NCBI RefSeq assembly: GCF_020283565.1
Contig: NC_060064.1
Span: forward strand, 17,566,337-17,630,336
Reading direction: 5' to 3'
DNA from: Trifolium pratense
Lineage: Eukaryota; Streptophyta; Magnoliopsida; Fabales; Fabaceae
DNA length: 64,000 nt
Shown: piece by piece, positions 49,732 to 60,733 of the stretch
How positions within the stretch are numbered: the stretch's first letter is position 1
How the letters are laid out: every line of letters begins with the position of its first letter
Made by a program: the position numbers and the translations under genes
Notes under the pieces: generated by a model
What the model was told of the DNA's origin: nothing
What the model saw: only the letters and a program-made list of their open reading frames with translations
Databases searched by the model: none

Positions 49732-50785
49732 ATCTTAAGAGTATTTCTTTTGATTTAGCATAGAATTATTATTATAAAGTATATTTGTTACTAATTCTAT
49801 TTCGTGATTTGTTTATACTGCGGTTAATGAAATGTTAGTAAAAATGATCGGCGTGAATGTTGTGATGATTTTGATCACCGATTAAAAGCGTAAATATGTG
49901 AGCGTTGCACAAGGAGTTGACGAGAGGAAATGAATTTCTGAAAGAAATACATCTCAATACATCTCACCCAGGTTCTATCTATTTTAACTTTAGTTACTTA
50001 ATTATAAACCATGTCTTATGTTTCAGTCCAATTTGTGCCTGTTCGGTGGATATTAGTACTTAATTGTTTATGGAAATTATATATTAAAATTATGAACGTG
50101 TTTTCAATATGTTTAGTGATAAAGTAATTTTATAAAATTTTAAGATTGTACTGGTATTGCTTTGTTCAATGCTTATGAATTTGTGTATTGATAAGTAATT
50201 TTTATACCGAGCTTGTGTCATTCATTATATGCAACAAGTACTACATTTGAATAAGCATGGTTAATTCTGCACAATGATGAAGCAATGTTGTTAGGTGAAT
50301 TCTTTGTTGTGGATGACAAAACTGTTTTGAGGATTTAATATATATGTGTAGAATTAGTAGATTTATTATGTATAAATTAATTTGATATTCACTTCAATTT
50401 GTGTAAAATGGTTTTTGATTGGTGAATTTAAGCTAATGTGTTTGAATATCAGAAGCGTGATAATTTTTTACTTTATGATTGAAATATTATTGCGTTTATT
50501 TTGCCTAATATCTATAGTGTGCACTAATTATAATTTAAGTGATGCAGTAAGTTTTAGTTGCCACTGGAGAAGAATAATATTGGAATTTGGAAACATCGAG
50601 TTTCTCGAGAATGGACACTTGCATCTATTATGTATTGAGAAACCATTGGACATATTTGAGCCCAAGATTTTAATATTTGAGAGATATTATGAAATATATA
50701 TATATATATTGTGGAGTATCCATTGTATTAGAATAATACAATGATGATTAATAATAAAACTTTTGATAAGAATATAAATATTTAA

Positions 50786-51010
50786 GTGGATTAATTTCTC
50801 CAATGTGGGGGTTTGTCGCTTGAAATTATTTCGAGTAGACTTGGATAAATAATTTGTTTGGAGAATTAATTCTACAAAATGTGGGGGTGTTGTCACTTGG
50901 AAATTTTCAAGTAGACCTATACCAATAAATCTAAATATAGATTTAATTTCTCTCATAGTGGAGATGTTGTTACTTAGAATTTATCTAAGTAAGCCTATGA
51001 TAATAAATCA
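50786..51010 (+). repeat. Three 75-80 bp repeats inside the LTR element
   Basis: TTAATTTCTCCAATGTGGGGG (50790), TTAATTCTACAAAATGTGGGGG (50867) and TTAATTTCTCTCATAGTGGAG (50943) each precede a small palindrome (CTTGAAATTATTTCGAG, CTTGGAAATTTTCAAG, CTTAGAATTTATCTAAG), then GTAGACYTA/GTAAGCCTA and an ATAAAT word. Regular spacing and kept stems suggest a structured non-coding RNA region. Confidence 0.7.
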
Positions 51011-51769
51011 TAGATGTGCATTTGAAAATAAATGATAAAATATTGATTAAGAGACGTCTTAGTCAATGTATTGTGATTTTGTGAAACAACGCGTTGTGAG
51101 TGATATATATAAAGGATCCTGTGATAATCCCACAGAGCAAGAAACTAGTGGATGATATATACATCGAGGGGGATGGATTTATGTCCAATACAAAAATTGA
51201 GAGTGATGGTAACCCAACATAGATTGTGAAAATTCGCAAGGCTATGTTCATATGGGTAAGAACAAGTCACTTGTCAATTTGAGGAGACACTATCCAATTT
51301 CTATTTGAGTTCATCCCTATGGTGTAGGATAGTGTATACTACAGCGATGGAGGTTGGGTTTTTCTCTTAATGAATCTATAGCTCATGAATGAGTGGTGTG
51401 TTTGACTGTGGTATACACTTGATAGATTCACCTATATGAGTGTTGAGGTGGGGCCGCCTCCATGAAAGCTTCGACAGACTTTCTAGAGCCACTCATGAAA
51501 TCCAGGAATAGGTGCAAGGCCAAAATGCACCACACCGCGTTGAACAACTTTGGACGAGAGATCAATGTGAGTGATGAAGTCACTGTTTCACATACGGAAT
51601 GAGGTTCATAGAGGTTATAATCTCACCGACATTCTAGTGGATCAAATTTCATTTGCTCTATGTGCTAGTTCATAGTCCAAAAGACACTAGTACTTATGCG
51701 TTGATTTTTCACGCTCTTGGGAACACTTAAAACGTAAAATCTAAAACTTTAAAATAAATTGTGGGGGAT

Positions 51770-52370
51770 TGTAGGATATTTTATCCAATAATTTATTTCA
51801 AAGTTATTTTATATATTAAATTATTATTTTTATTATTATTAATATTGTTATTATTGTTAATTATGCACGTTACTTAATTTGCTTGGTCAAAATAGTTGTT
51901 CCTATTTACTTGGGCGGTTACAACTCTTTAATTCTAATAAACAGATTTTATGGATCATGGTTAATTGGCCTTATGAGATTGATTAGCAATAGTATATTAT
52001 ATATATAAAGGGTGACGAGTCTGAGGAAGAATATAGGAAACTAAGTGACACAAGTAAAATATATAATAATACTAAGTTCCCATGAGCATCCAAAAAATAG
52101 TTCTATGAGACCTTGCTAATTCACGTGCAGTGCTAGCAAGATGTGACTGTTGTATCCTGGAGAGTATTAGCTATGAGGCCAACTGCACCGGGTAACTTAC
52201 CTGTGGCGGCGAAATACTCTTAAGCCCAGTGCATTTGCACGCCTCAGTCAATAATGCGATAAGTTCTTCTTGTTCTATAATTTTATTTTATTATGTATCA
52301 TATTTATTTTTTGTAATATTTCTTTGATTTATTGTATTGAAATAATTCTATGTGTAACATTTTTCCAACA
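51770..52370 (+). repeat. 3' LTR of the young element
   Basis: Same length as the 5' LTR, with one base difference seen. Confidence 0.93.
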
Positions 52371-52375
52371 ATATA

Positions 52376-53390
52376 TATATAAGGCAAACGTCTGTGGAAA
52401 AGTATTTTAGTCTGCAAATACATACATTGCATTATGCATTTATAATATGCTGCTAATCTAGAGGAAAAGATCTTAACTAAATGATATAGAATTTTTCAAA
52501 AAAATGGAAAGAAAGGAAAAAAAAGTCACAAAGAACAGCAATGACAATTAATACAGTCCAAGATGAATTCAACACCGACCTTAATCCTAAATTGATTTAG
52601 TATATATTATCGTTATCCTTTGTAGTCAAATGTTTGCTGTCTCATGTCGGTTAGGTTGATGGGTGGGGCTTATGTTATGTCCCCATCTGTATAAAAAAAA
52701 TAGAATTAAAAAGTTGATTGGTACAAAATAAATACTGGACATGATGAAAACTATAAGAAGTCTTCAAAATCTTTATAAGATTATAAAGGTTTTATCATTC
52801 ACGCTTAAGAATTAAGATCTCTAGGAAGAATTTGTGAGGATAAATAATCCCACATTATTTTGTCAAAATAAATAAATAAATAAATAATCCCACATTATTA
52901 TGTTTTTTTAGCAAATTTTGATTATTGAACTTTGAAGTGACGCCAGACGACAAACGAAAATATGCAACTGACAAAGAAATTAAATACATTGAGAAAAGAC
53001 TCATCTATCTAAAGCCCTTCAAAAAGAGCACATAAGCCTTGCGATGTCAAAGGAAAATTGTGGAACATAACTTTCTCAAAAGGGAATTACAAAGAAAAGT
53101 CTAAGATAGATAATGATAAATTTTATCTTATTCGCCCACGTAGATATCATAAAACTCATTATTATATTATAAAAATGGTGAGTATGGATAATATCTTATT
53201 AATATTATAGGTTAAATATATTAATTATAATTTAATAAATAAATATAATTTGCACAAAAATTGATACACCAACTCTTTCTTTCTTCTTTGTGTGTGACTG
53301 TGAGGTGGGCTTTTTCAATGTACCGGTATTTATTTTGCACGTATTACCTTTTCTTTGTACATGTGATAGTACATCCTATTATTATTATTA

Positions 53391-53421
<31 letters not shown>

Positions 53422-54413
53422 AACAAAAATAATTTTTTAGATTTTTTAGTAGGAGAATGGATTTTTTATTTTTTTTTCTCATGTTCTTCAATTTTGTCAA
53501 TCCTCACCTTTCAATTCATATTTTCTTCTTTTCTTCTTCTCTCTCCACCTAAATCAATGGTTAAAAACAAAAATTTATCTAAATTAACATGAGAGTATCC
53601 TCTCTCACTTCATAGTCGGTTCATACTTAATTTGTTTCTTTTTCGGTTCAAAATGTACTAGTACTAATTTGATTTTGACTTTTTGACTTTAGGGAGTAAT
53701 ATTTTCTTGTTTGTGTTTCAACAAGAGTTTGTAAATCTTCAATAGATGCATCGAGCTAATTTGTTTTCGATTGTTTTGAATGGGAGTGTTCTCGGTAAGA
53801 AATTTATATTTGATCACATTCATAAAAAAAAAGTATTTGAAAATAAATTAAATAATATTTACTTTTTAAATTACTAAATGATATAATATTTTTATAAGTG
53901 TGACCAAATATAATTTTTTTGGTCACATGACCATTTAAAAATTAAAAATATTTGGTTCACTAATTCAACTCAAAGGTTTAGAATTGGTATTTGTAAGTCG
54001 AAAATCAAAGGTAAATATGTGGACTTGGACTTGGCCTTCGATTATTTAACTAAACCGAAAATGGCATAGCCCTTACAATAAAAAGAAGAACGTTAAGAAA
54101 GCTAAGTACAAACTAATTAAGACCCGATAGAAAGATATTATGGTTTTGTTTGGCTAACTTATCAGCAAAAAAAATTGCTTTAATCGGATTACAGCTATCT
54201 TTTATATACAAGTACATTACGTTATACATTTGTCTTCTATTTTGTTGAATATGATGCTTTAGATGAAAATTAAATTTAAGATCACCAAATTAAATGACAC
54301 GATTCTTACGTCACAAAAGAATAACATTGACAATTAATCGACCAATGAAGTTTAACACCTACTTTAACCCATTTGATTTATAGTTTATATATTATTATTA
54401 TTATTATTATTAT
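52376..54413. other. Non-coding DNA
   Basis: No gene. An ATT microsatellite is at 53376-53420. A diverged duplicate pair, ACAATTAAT.....AAT..A.TTCAACACC..CTTTAA, occurs at about 52545 and 54328, hinting at local segment duplication. Confidence 0.4.
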
Positions 54414-54426
54414 TATTATCATTATT

Positions 54427-54566
54427 TTTTTTTTTTTTTTTGGTCAAGTAGCCTAGTGGCTAGAAAATCCACCTTAAAGGTGAATAAGTGGAGTGTCCCG
54501 GGTTCGAACCCGGGCTCCTGCACATATAGTGCGATGTCCCTACCAACCGAGCTAAGCTCACGGAAC
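54427..54566 (-). mobile_element. Full-length tRNA-derived SINE
   Basis: On the minus strand: GTGAGCTTAGCTCGGTTGG (A box), GTGCAGGAGCCCGGGTTCGA (B box in GGTTCGAACCC), ending CTAGGCTACTTGACC plus an A tail of about 15. Flanked by an exact 13-bp repeat TATTATCATTATT (54414-54426 and 54567-54579). This is the best preserved copy of the family in the window and the reference for the others. Confidence 0.88.
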
Positions 54567-54579
54567 TATTATCATTATT

Positions 54580-55868
54580 ATTATTATGGGATGGATCAAA
54601 TTACACACTGTTTAATAACTCTTTAACGAATACGAACTTTACAAATTACACATTTGGATTGAACGTTTATATTATATAGATCATTTATGTTAACTTTTAC
54701 AAAAATTTAAAATAGTTTGATATGTTATTGAAATATATCAAGATTAATGCACTTTTAACCTCATAAATTTCACAAACTTACAATTTTGACCTTTTAACTT
54801 TTAAATTATAAATTATGAGCTAAATTTCTTAATTTTAAAAAGTATACCGTCCCTAATCATATCAAGGAATCTGCACCTAAATCAGAGCAAGCTCATAATT
54901 TTACAAGATTATGTGCAAATCTAGCTCTTTCATAAATTTAGGTGCAGATTGATAATGCTTAGATTGATAATGCTTAGACCATGATGCAATATCGGTAAAG
55001 TCAAAGATTGGGTTTGTTTCTTTTCATTTGAAAGATTGGGTTTGTTGTCATTTTTATTTTATAAACAAATAATATTATAAGGGAGTAAGAGGTAATCAAT
55101 CTCATACAACTCAAAGTAGATTAAAGCATGTTTTGGATATAAATAAGAGGGTTAGGACACCAATTAAAAAAAGAGATACTACAAGCCTTATGGACTTACG
55201 ACTAACCCACGTCCAAGAGATAGCTTTGATATCATCCAAAAGAGAAGTAACAATACATTCAGCATAACTCCATTAAAAATCACATTGTTTCGAACCTTTC
55301 AAATATTTCACGTAGTGACCAACCAAACCAAATATCTAGCACGTTTATCTTTTATTTATTTATTTTGAACAAGACACCAAACAACAAAAAATGATTCCAA
55401 CCTTCCACGTATGTGGTTATTTTGCAAGGAAATGCAGTTAAGAAATTTTCTTTCTGTATTTTTGCATTAATTGTGATTTGCTTGGTTTTTTTTAATAATA
55501 ATATAGGAGTATACTAATATCGTACTACATTATAGTTTGATGTGTTTGTTTATAACAAATGACTATGACTCATCATATCCCACCTCGTTACACGTCAGTT
55601 ACAGTTGGCTTTTAATGACTTTTTCTGGTAACCAGTAGATTATTATTGTCCATAATCCATATACATTAATAGCGGTTTGTGTCAAATGATCAATGGTGTG
55701 TCATATGGCTTATATTGAATCAATTGGATTCAATTTTAGTTTAATAAGGTTTATGTGTATAAATAAAATAAAATAAAATAAAGTAGAGTTTGATGAGAAG
55801 AAATGGGAAGAGGGTAGCATTTTGATTATAAAAAACAATTAAGACCTATGTGTATAAATAATATATTA
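54580..55868. other. Non-coding DNA
   Basis: No gene recognised. Small local duplications occur (GATTGATAATGCTTAGA at 54947 and 54963; AAAGATTGGGTTTGTT at 55001 and 55031). Confidence 0.4.
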
Positions 55869-56108
55869 CTCCCTCCGGTCCTTATTATAAGAAACACTTT
55901 GACAAAATCACACAGACCAAGGAAGGTAAATTTTCTCATTAATGATTCTAACATTTTATGTTATATTCCAAAACTAACCTTTGACTAGCATGGGAAATAG
56001 ACTTCTCTAATTAATGCACTAGCATTATAATGAATTATTTGATTGTATTTAATAAGGGTACAAATGGAATTGTGTCAAAGTGTTTCTTATAAAAAGGACC
56101 GGAGGGAG
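55869..56108. mobile_element. Stowaway-like MITE, well preserved
   Basis: Ends CTCCCTCCGGTCCTTATTATAA and ...TTATAAAAAGGACCGGAGGGAG, extended by AGAAACACTTTGACA and its complement; TA on both sides. 240 bp, non-coding. Confidence 0.85.
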
Positions 56109-56199
56109 TATTAATTAATAACAGAATTTGACCACCCTTAAATCAATCTTCTTGAGTTAAAAGACTAGCCTATAATAACTTCCAAATATATTGACTATT

Positions 56200-56456
56200 A
56201 TTGTTCTTTTGACAAAACCAATTGAAGAAATTTAATGTACCAAACAATGTTGTGATGTGATGAGAAAAAATTGCAAATTCTATGCAAATGCAATGTGGTG
56301 AAGTCAAAGTTTCATTTGTCCTATTGCTATATTGTTCTTTTGACAACAAAACCAATTGAAGAAATTTAATGTACCAAACAATGTTGTGATGTGATGAGAA
56401 AAAATTGCAAATGCAATGTGGTGATTGGTGAAGTCAAAGTTTCATTTGTCCTATTA
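56200..56456. repeat. Two-copy 130-bp tandem duplication
   Basis: TTGTTCTTTTGACAA...AACCAATTGAAGAA through GAAGTCAAAGTTTCATTTG is present twice, at 56201-56330 and 56331-56456, with small indels only. Confidence 0.9.
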
Positions 56457-56648
56457 ATAATCTGTCCTATTAGTCAAAGTTTCATTTGCTAAATACTTAT
56501 CTGTTCCCGGTTCCCTTTTAATTTTTTTATTTTTTTTTAATAATCTATGATCCCTTTTACTATTAATAAGATTGAAAATAATAAGATTGTTAAATGTAAA
56601 ACTAAAATTACCGGGTCAAATTACAAAATCTAGAATGTTCCAATTAGT

Positions 56649-56657
56649 CTATAAATT
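56649..56657 (+). promoter_or_regulatory. Possible TATA box for the 72-aa gene
   Basis: CTATAAATTAAATGCC about 100 bp before the ATG at 56751, followed by pyrimidine-rich leader sequence (TCTTCTCGTTTCTCTCATC, CCTCCTCCTCC). Spacing and composition suit a plant promoter and 5' UTR. Confidence 0.45.
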
Positions 56658-56750
56658 AAATGCCACCCTCTTCTCGTTTCTCTCATCAAACCCTACTCTT
56701 TTAATCATCCTCCTCCTCCTCCTTCTTCTTTAATTATACTTACATTCAAT

Positions 56751-56969
56751 ATGGCCGATTCAAAGAGAAGTAGTGGTACCTCTGATTCTAAAACTTCAAC
56801 CACCAAGAATCAGTTTACCATAAAAAATATTTTATGTCCTGTTACACAACCAAGCAAAGATAGTGGAGACAAGCCAAAATTTCCATCTAGGGGTAAAAGC
56901 GGAACAAAATTACCCACTATGACGGAATGTTTTGCTATCCGGCCTGGCCATGAATCCAGCATTCGATGA
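56751..56969 (+). CDS. Possible small 72-aa protein of unknown function
   Basis: I do not recognise the family. The protein begins MADSKRSSGTSDSKTSTTKN, is rich in Ser/Thr/Lys, and has no signal peptide or membrane segment. It contains FTIKNILCPVTQP in the middle and ends PTMTECFAIRPGHESSIR. A TATA-like box and a CT-rich leader lie upstream. A polyadenylation-like AATAAAAAA is near 57295. Codon use is more balanced than in the surrounding AT-rich spacer, which argues for a real or recently lost coding region. It may be a first exon, since GT sites follow downstream. A chance frame cannot be excluded. Confidence 0.4.
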   Translation: MADSKRSSGTSDSKTSTTKNQFTIKNILCPVTQPSKDSGDKPKFPSRGKSGTKLPTMTECFAIRPGHESSIR

Positions 56970-58847
56970 CCAGCCACATATAATATCCAAAATCAATCCA
57001 TGCCAATTTCATCATCTCAATATTTCCAAATCACAAAATCCTCCATAACCACTCAATAATTTCACCGTGCAACACTTGTAGTTGGTATTGGATTGTACTT
57101 TATTATATTTTCTTATGTTAATAATGTCATAAGTGTCTTATAATTTGCAGGGTTCTCTTATCATTTTAAATTCCAAGGCTAGCTTAATCACTCAATCCTC
57201 ACATCTCTCATCAAACAATTCTCACTACAATCTCCATCTTCCACTGCTCAATTGCGTGTATTAAGTATATTACTAGTACTGAAGTCTTGATGTAATAAAA
57301 AATAGTGTGTTAATTTAAATTATATATTCCCTTTGTTTTACCTTCTTTTTTTATCTAATATTATTTTTGAAACCTTTGATCTAATACTAATATTTTAATC
57401 ATATGTATGTGGGTGCTTTGATCCCTTTTTTGTATTTTTTTTACTTTGATCCTTTAGTCACTCTCCGGCGGTCGTTTTTGGCCGGAGGAGGCAGTCATCG
57501 ATATAGGAATTTGGACCAAATGTTTTTATATTGAGATTGAGATGAAAGGAAATATACGGTGACCGGAGGTGGTTTCCGCCAGTCATTGTCACCTCCCACG
57601 GTGGTCTTATGGGTTATGACTACTAAAGAGATTGAGAAAGATGTTGATTGATGATCATGTCGTCATTGTAGGAATACGGCGACGAGTCAAACCACTATAA
57701 CATGATAGTTCTTCACTTTATTGATTTATAAATAAATTAATAAGAGTATCGACAAAATATGAACATAAGTTTCTTTGTCTAATAAATCATTTCCTTTTAG
57801 AGCTTTGAACTTATTTCTTAAGAAATTGGAATTAAATAATCGGAGGTGTTTAATCGGAGGTGTTTTTTATTCTTTTTGACGGGAAGATCTACTTTTTATT
57901 CAATACTACTATAATAATACTAATAATTACTACGTATCCCATCTGATGATCCTATATGAGAAAATTTACTTTTTATAAAAAGTGCTTAATTTAAGGATAC
58001 CCGGCTTGTCAAAAAGAATTTACTTTACCTCTATTCTGTTACCACATTACAAAAATTTAAAAAGTTAATAATTACTTGTAAAAAAAGAGTTAATAATTAC
58101 ATTAAATTTGTACTTCCTCGGATCATTTTTAAGTGTCGTTTGAGAATAGTGTGCATTATTTATATAATTTACTTTTATCGTAATTTTCAACTAATATATA
58201 TATATATAAAATAAATATTAGTCTATAAGATTGTGTCAAAAAAATATATTAGCATAAAAGATGTTATTCAATTTGTTCCGACGAGTATTTTCAAAATATA
58301 AAATTTTAATAATTTGTCATAAAAGATAATTATATGAGTTTTTTTTTTTTTTCAATTTATACATTAGAAGATAAAATTAGATTTATATCAGTAAAAAAAA
58401 ATATTAATTGAATTGAATATTCGTAAATAGTAAAAATTATAAACACATGATAAATTTTTTATAGAGATTCAACGGGAATGAATTCTCTCCCATTAATTTT
58501 CTCTCCCATTAAATTCTCACCATGCATTTTTTTTTTCAACAAGTTGGTCAACCAATAAAAAGTAATTGAGGGCAAAGATTAACACATAAGAAAATCCAAT
58601 AAAAATTTAACCGGAGACAACATGCCCAGATTCAACGTATTTAGTGTGAAACTTTACAAAACAACAATAAATAAAGGAAAATTCTAACTAGTGTCCTTGG
58701 GACACTGGTTAAGGAGCTAAATAAAGTATGAATGTATTGGAAATTATGTAATCTACTTTTTTTTTATAGGTATGTAATCTACTTTTTATAAGTATAAAAA
58801 ATATTTTTTTCAATGTAAAAATTACTCATTTTGGTATTAAATAAATA
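56970..58847. other. Non-coding DNA
   Basis: Mostly AT-rich. A GC-richer patch at 57460-57670 (CGGCGGTCG, GGCCGGAGGAGG, GACCGGAGGTGG) has no sustained frame. No gene recognised. Confidence 0.4.
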
Positions 58848-59063
58848 AATGAAGAATTGGCGGCTACAACATTTGTGGGCTGACAAAATAAATCTAAGTG
58901 GCAGTGGACCACGCGTGGTTACTGGTCGTAAGCATGGGCCATAGGAATATAATTGTGGGAGTTAGCATGTCGGGATAATGGGAAGAAAATCTAGGTCGGC
59001 CCCAACAACACTTTGTTTTTATTATTTTGTCATCATTGACGTGATCAATAACTTTATGTCTTT
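58848..59063. repeat. 210-bp dispersed repeat, copy 2
   Basis: Partner of 47655-47870. The copies differ by scattered substitutions and small indels. Confidence 0.75.
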
Positions 59064-59539
59064 GATTTGTCTCTCATATTTCTTTCATACAGTTAGGGTC
59101 CGTTTGATTTGCTAAAAATAAGGGACTGGACAGGACAACTGTAGTTGTACTGTGTTTGATCGTAAAACTGTTTCAGGAACTGGACAAACTGGGAAGCAAT
59201 GGACAGGACAAAAATAGAATTTTTTGTACCTCACTAAACCACAGCACAACTTTTTGTCCGCAGTACAAGTTGTCTAAAATGCCAAAATACCATTTTATTA
59301 ACAAAATATTGTATAAGACAAAAAAATGTTCAATATCCCAAAAATTTGTTCTGTGCTGTTCTGTCATGTGTTGTGCTGTTCTGTCTTGTAATGTTCTGTC
59401 CAGTACTTACCCTTTAACAAATCAATCACACCCATACTTTTATTCTTTTTTCTAAAAGTCCATTGTTGTAACAAAAAAATATAAACTTGTTCTACTGTTT
59501 TTTTAAAAAAAAATCTAAAAGCCACGAATTGAATCCACG

Positions 59540-59625
59540 TGAATTTAGCTCGGTTGATACGGACATTACATTTTATATATAAAGATCGGGGTTCGAACTC
59601 CCAACACCTCCACTTATGCACCTTT
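59540..59625 (+). repeat. Partial SINE copy
   Basis: GAATTTAGCTCGGTTGATA (A-box-like) and CGGGGTTCGAACTCCCAACACC (B box), then CACTTATGCACCTTT as in the SINE family. The 3' end is missing. Confidence 0.55.
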
Positions 59626-59885
59626 TAACAGTGTGTTTGGTTCAATAGATTTAACAACGAGAGAGAATGAGAAGAGAGAAAGAGAGAGAAATGAGTCATT
59701 TCTACCGTTTGGAGTAGCAAAAACACTAAAGAAAGACATAATTGTGGCGGGTCTTACCACCTTTTTATTTCTTCGCTGATCTGGGAAAGAAAATGGCTTT
59801 CCAATTGTGCCCTATGTGCTTAAGTTGGTCCAGTGGTCGTGGTACCTTTTGTCTTTTGAGGTAGAAAGAGGTCATTGGTTCAACC

Positions 59886-60237
59886 AATGTTTTAAAAATC
59901 GGATCGAACCGGTCGGCCGGACCGGTCGAACCGCGAACCGGAGGTGTATCGGTCTGGTTCGACATCTAGACTGGGTATGCAATTGAACTAGTGTAAACCG
60001 GACAAAATCGGGAAAAACCGGCGAACCGGCTGTTTTGAAAACCGGCGGGTTGACTACTTGACTGTTTTTTTTTCTCTTCATCAGACGAACAGAAACATCA
60101 ACAAACAAGTCCAGATCCAGACCTAACAAATTCATTATACATAAAATAAAAGTATCAATAAACAAGTCCAGATCCAGATCTAACAAATTCATTATACAAA
60201 AAAGTTTAATCCGATTTGTCCGGTTTTTAAAACACTG
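59886..60237. mobile_element. Mutator-like MITE, CCGG-rich (copy 2)
   Basis: Left AATGTTTTAAAAATCGG, right CCGGTTTTTAAAACACTG, flanked by an exact 9-bp duplication GGTTCAACC (59877-59885 and 60238-60246). Contains a repeated AAACAAGTCCAGATCCAGA (60100 and 60160). Same family as 296-1106. Confidence 0.88.
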
Positions 60238-60356
60238 GGTTCAACCCTCTCTTATGTCATTTTTGCTATTTTTTATTTATTTATTGGGAAGTTGATCAAA
60301 TAATTTCCAAAAAAAACTTTAGCATCTTATAACAAGCAGTCGAGAGGTTTGTTTAA

Positions 60357-60360
<4 letters not shown>

Positions 60361-60400
<40 letters not shown>
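60361..60400. repeat. ATT microsatellite
   Basis: About thirteen uninterrupted TTA units, likely polymorphic. Confidence 0.9.
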
Positions 60401-60401
<1 letters not shown>

Positions 60402-60733
60402 TACAACAAAAAAAAGTGTTTGTATTTTAAGATTGTGCCATTATTTTGGTTTTATTATCTAAGTAAAACAAAAAAAAAATTAACAATTTCTCTATAAATA
60501 CAACGTCAAAAAAAATTCTCTATAAATATGGACACATTAAAGGTAGAAAAAAAAAATACAAAAATTGTATTTTTATGAATAAAAATGCAAAGTAATAAAT
60601 GATAAGTCAATTTTAAAAATTAGAGTGGTGCCTCCGAATTGCTTGTATTTTTTTTTTGTCAAAAAAAAAAATTGCTTGGACCAGGCCCTGATAATTGATG
60701 GGTATTATAATTAAAAACTTAAAAAAAAAAAAA

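Larger units (their letters stand above)
49131..52370 (+). mobile_element. Young non-autonomous LTR retrotransposon
   Basis: Two 601-bp LTRs (49131-49731 and 51770-52370) that differ at one base by my reading (TCCTGAAGAG versus TCCTGGAGAG), with a 5-bp duplication ATATA outside and a purine tract TGTGGGGGAT before the 3' LTR. The 2038-bp interior has no gag or pol. Its 3' part (about 51240-51769, with TGAGGTGGGGCCGCCTCCA and AGGCCAAAATGCACCAC) resembles the untranslated 3' region of large plant Ty1/copia elements, so this is likely a deletion derivative driven in trans. The sequence after the 5' LTR does not match the usual initiator-tRNA primer site. Confidence 0.93.

Noticed and set aside
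54500..54515. GGTTCGAACCC as a tRNA gene
   Set aside because: The A and B boxes are present but no cloverleaf can be formed; it is a SINE with a poly(A) tail and target duplication. The same applies to 25074, 29595 and 59540.
59093..59430. Possible PIF/Harbinger MITE starting GGGTCCGTTTGATTTGCT
   Set aside because: The left end looks right (TTA before GGGTCC), but the right border ATCAATCACACCC is not an inverted match and lacks TTA, so borders are not supported.
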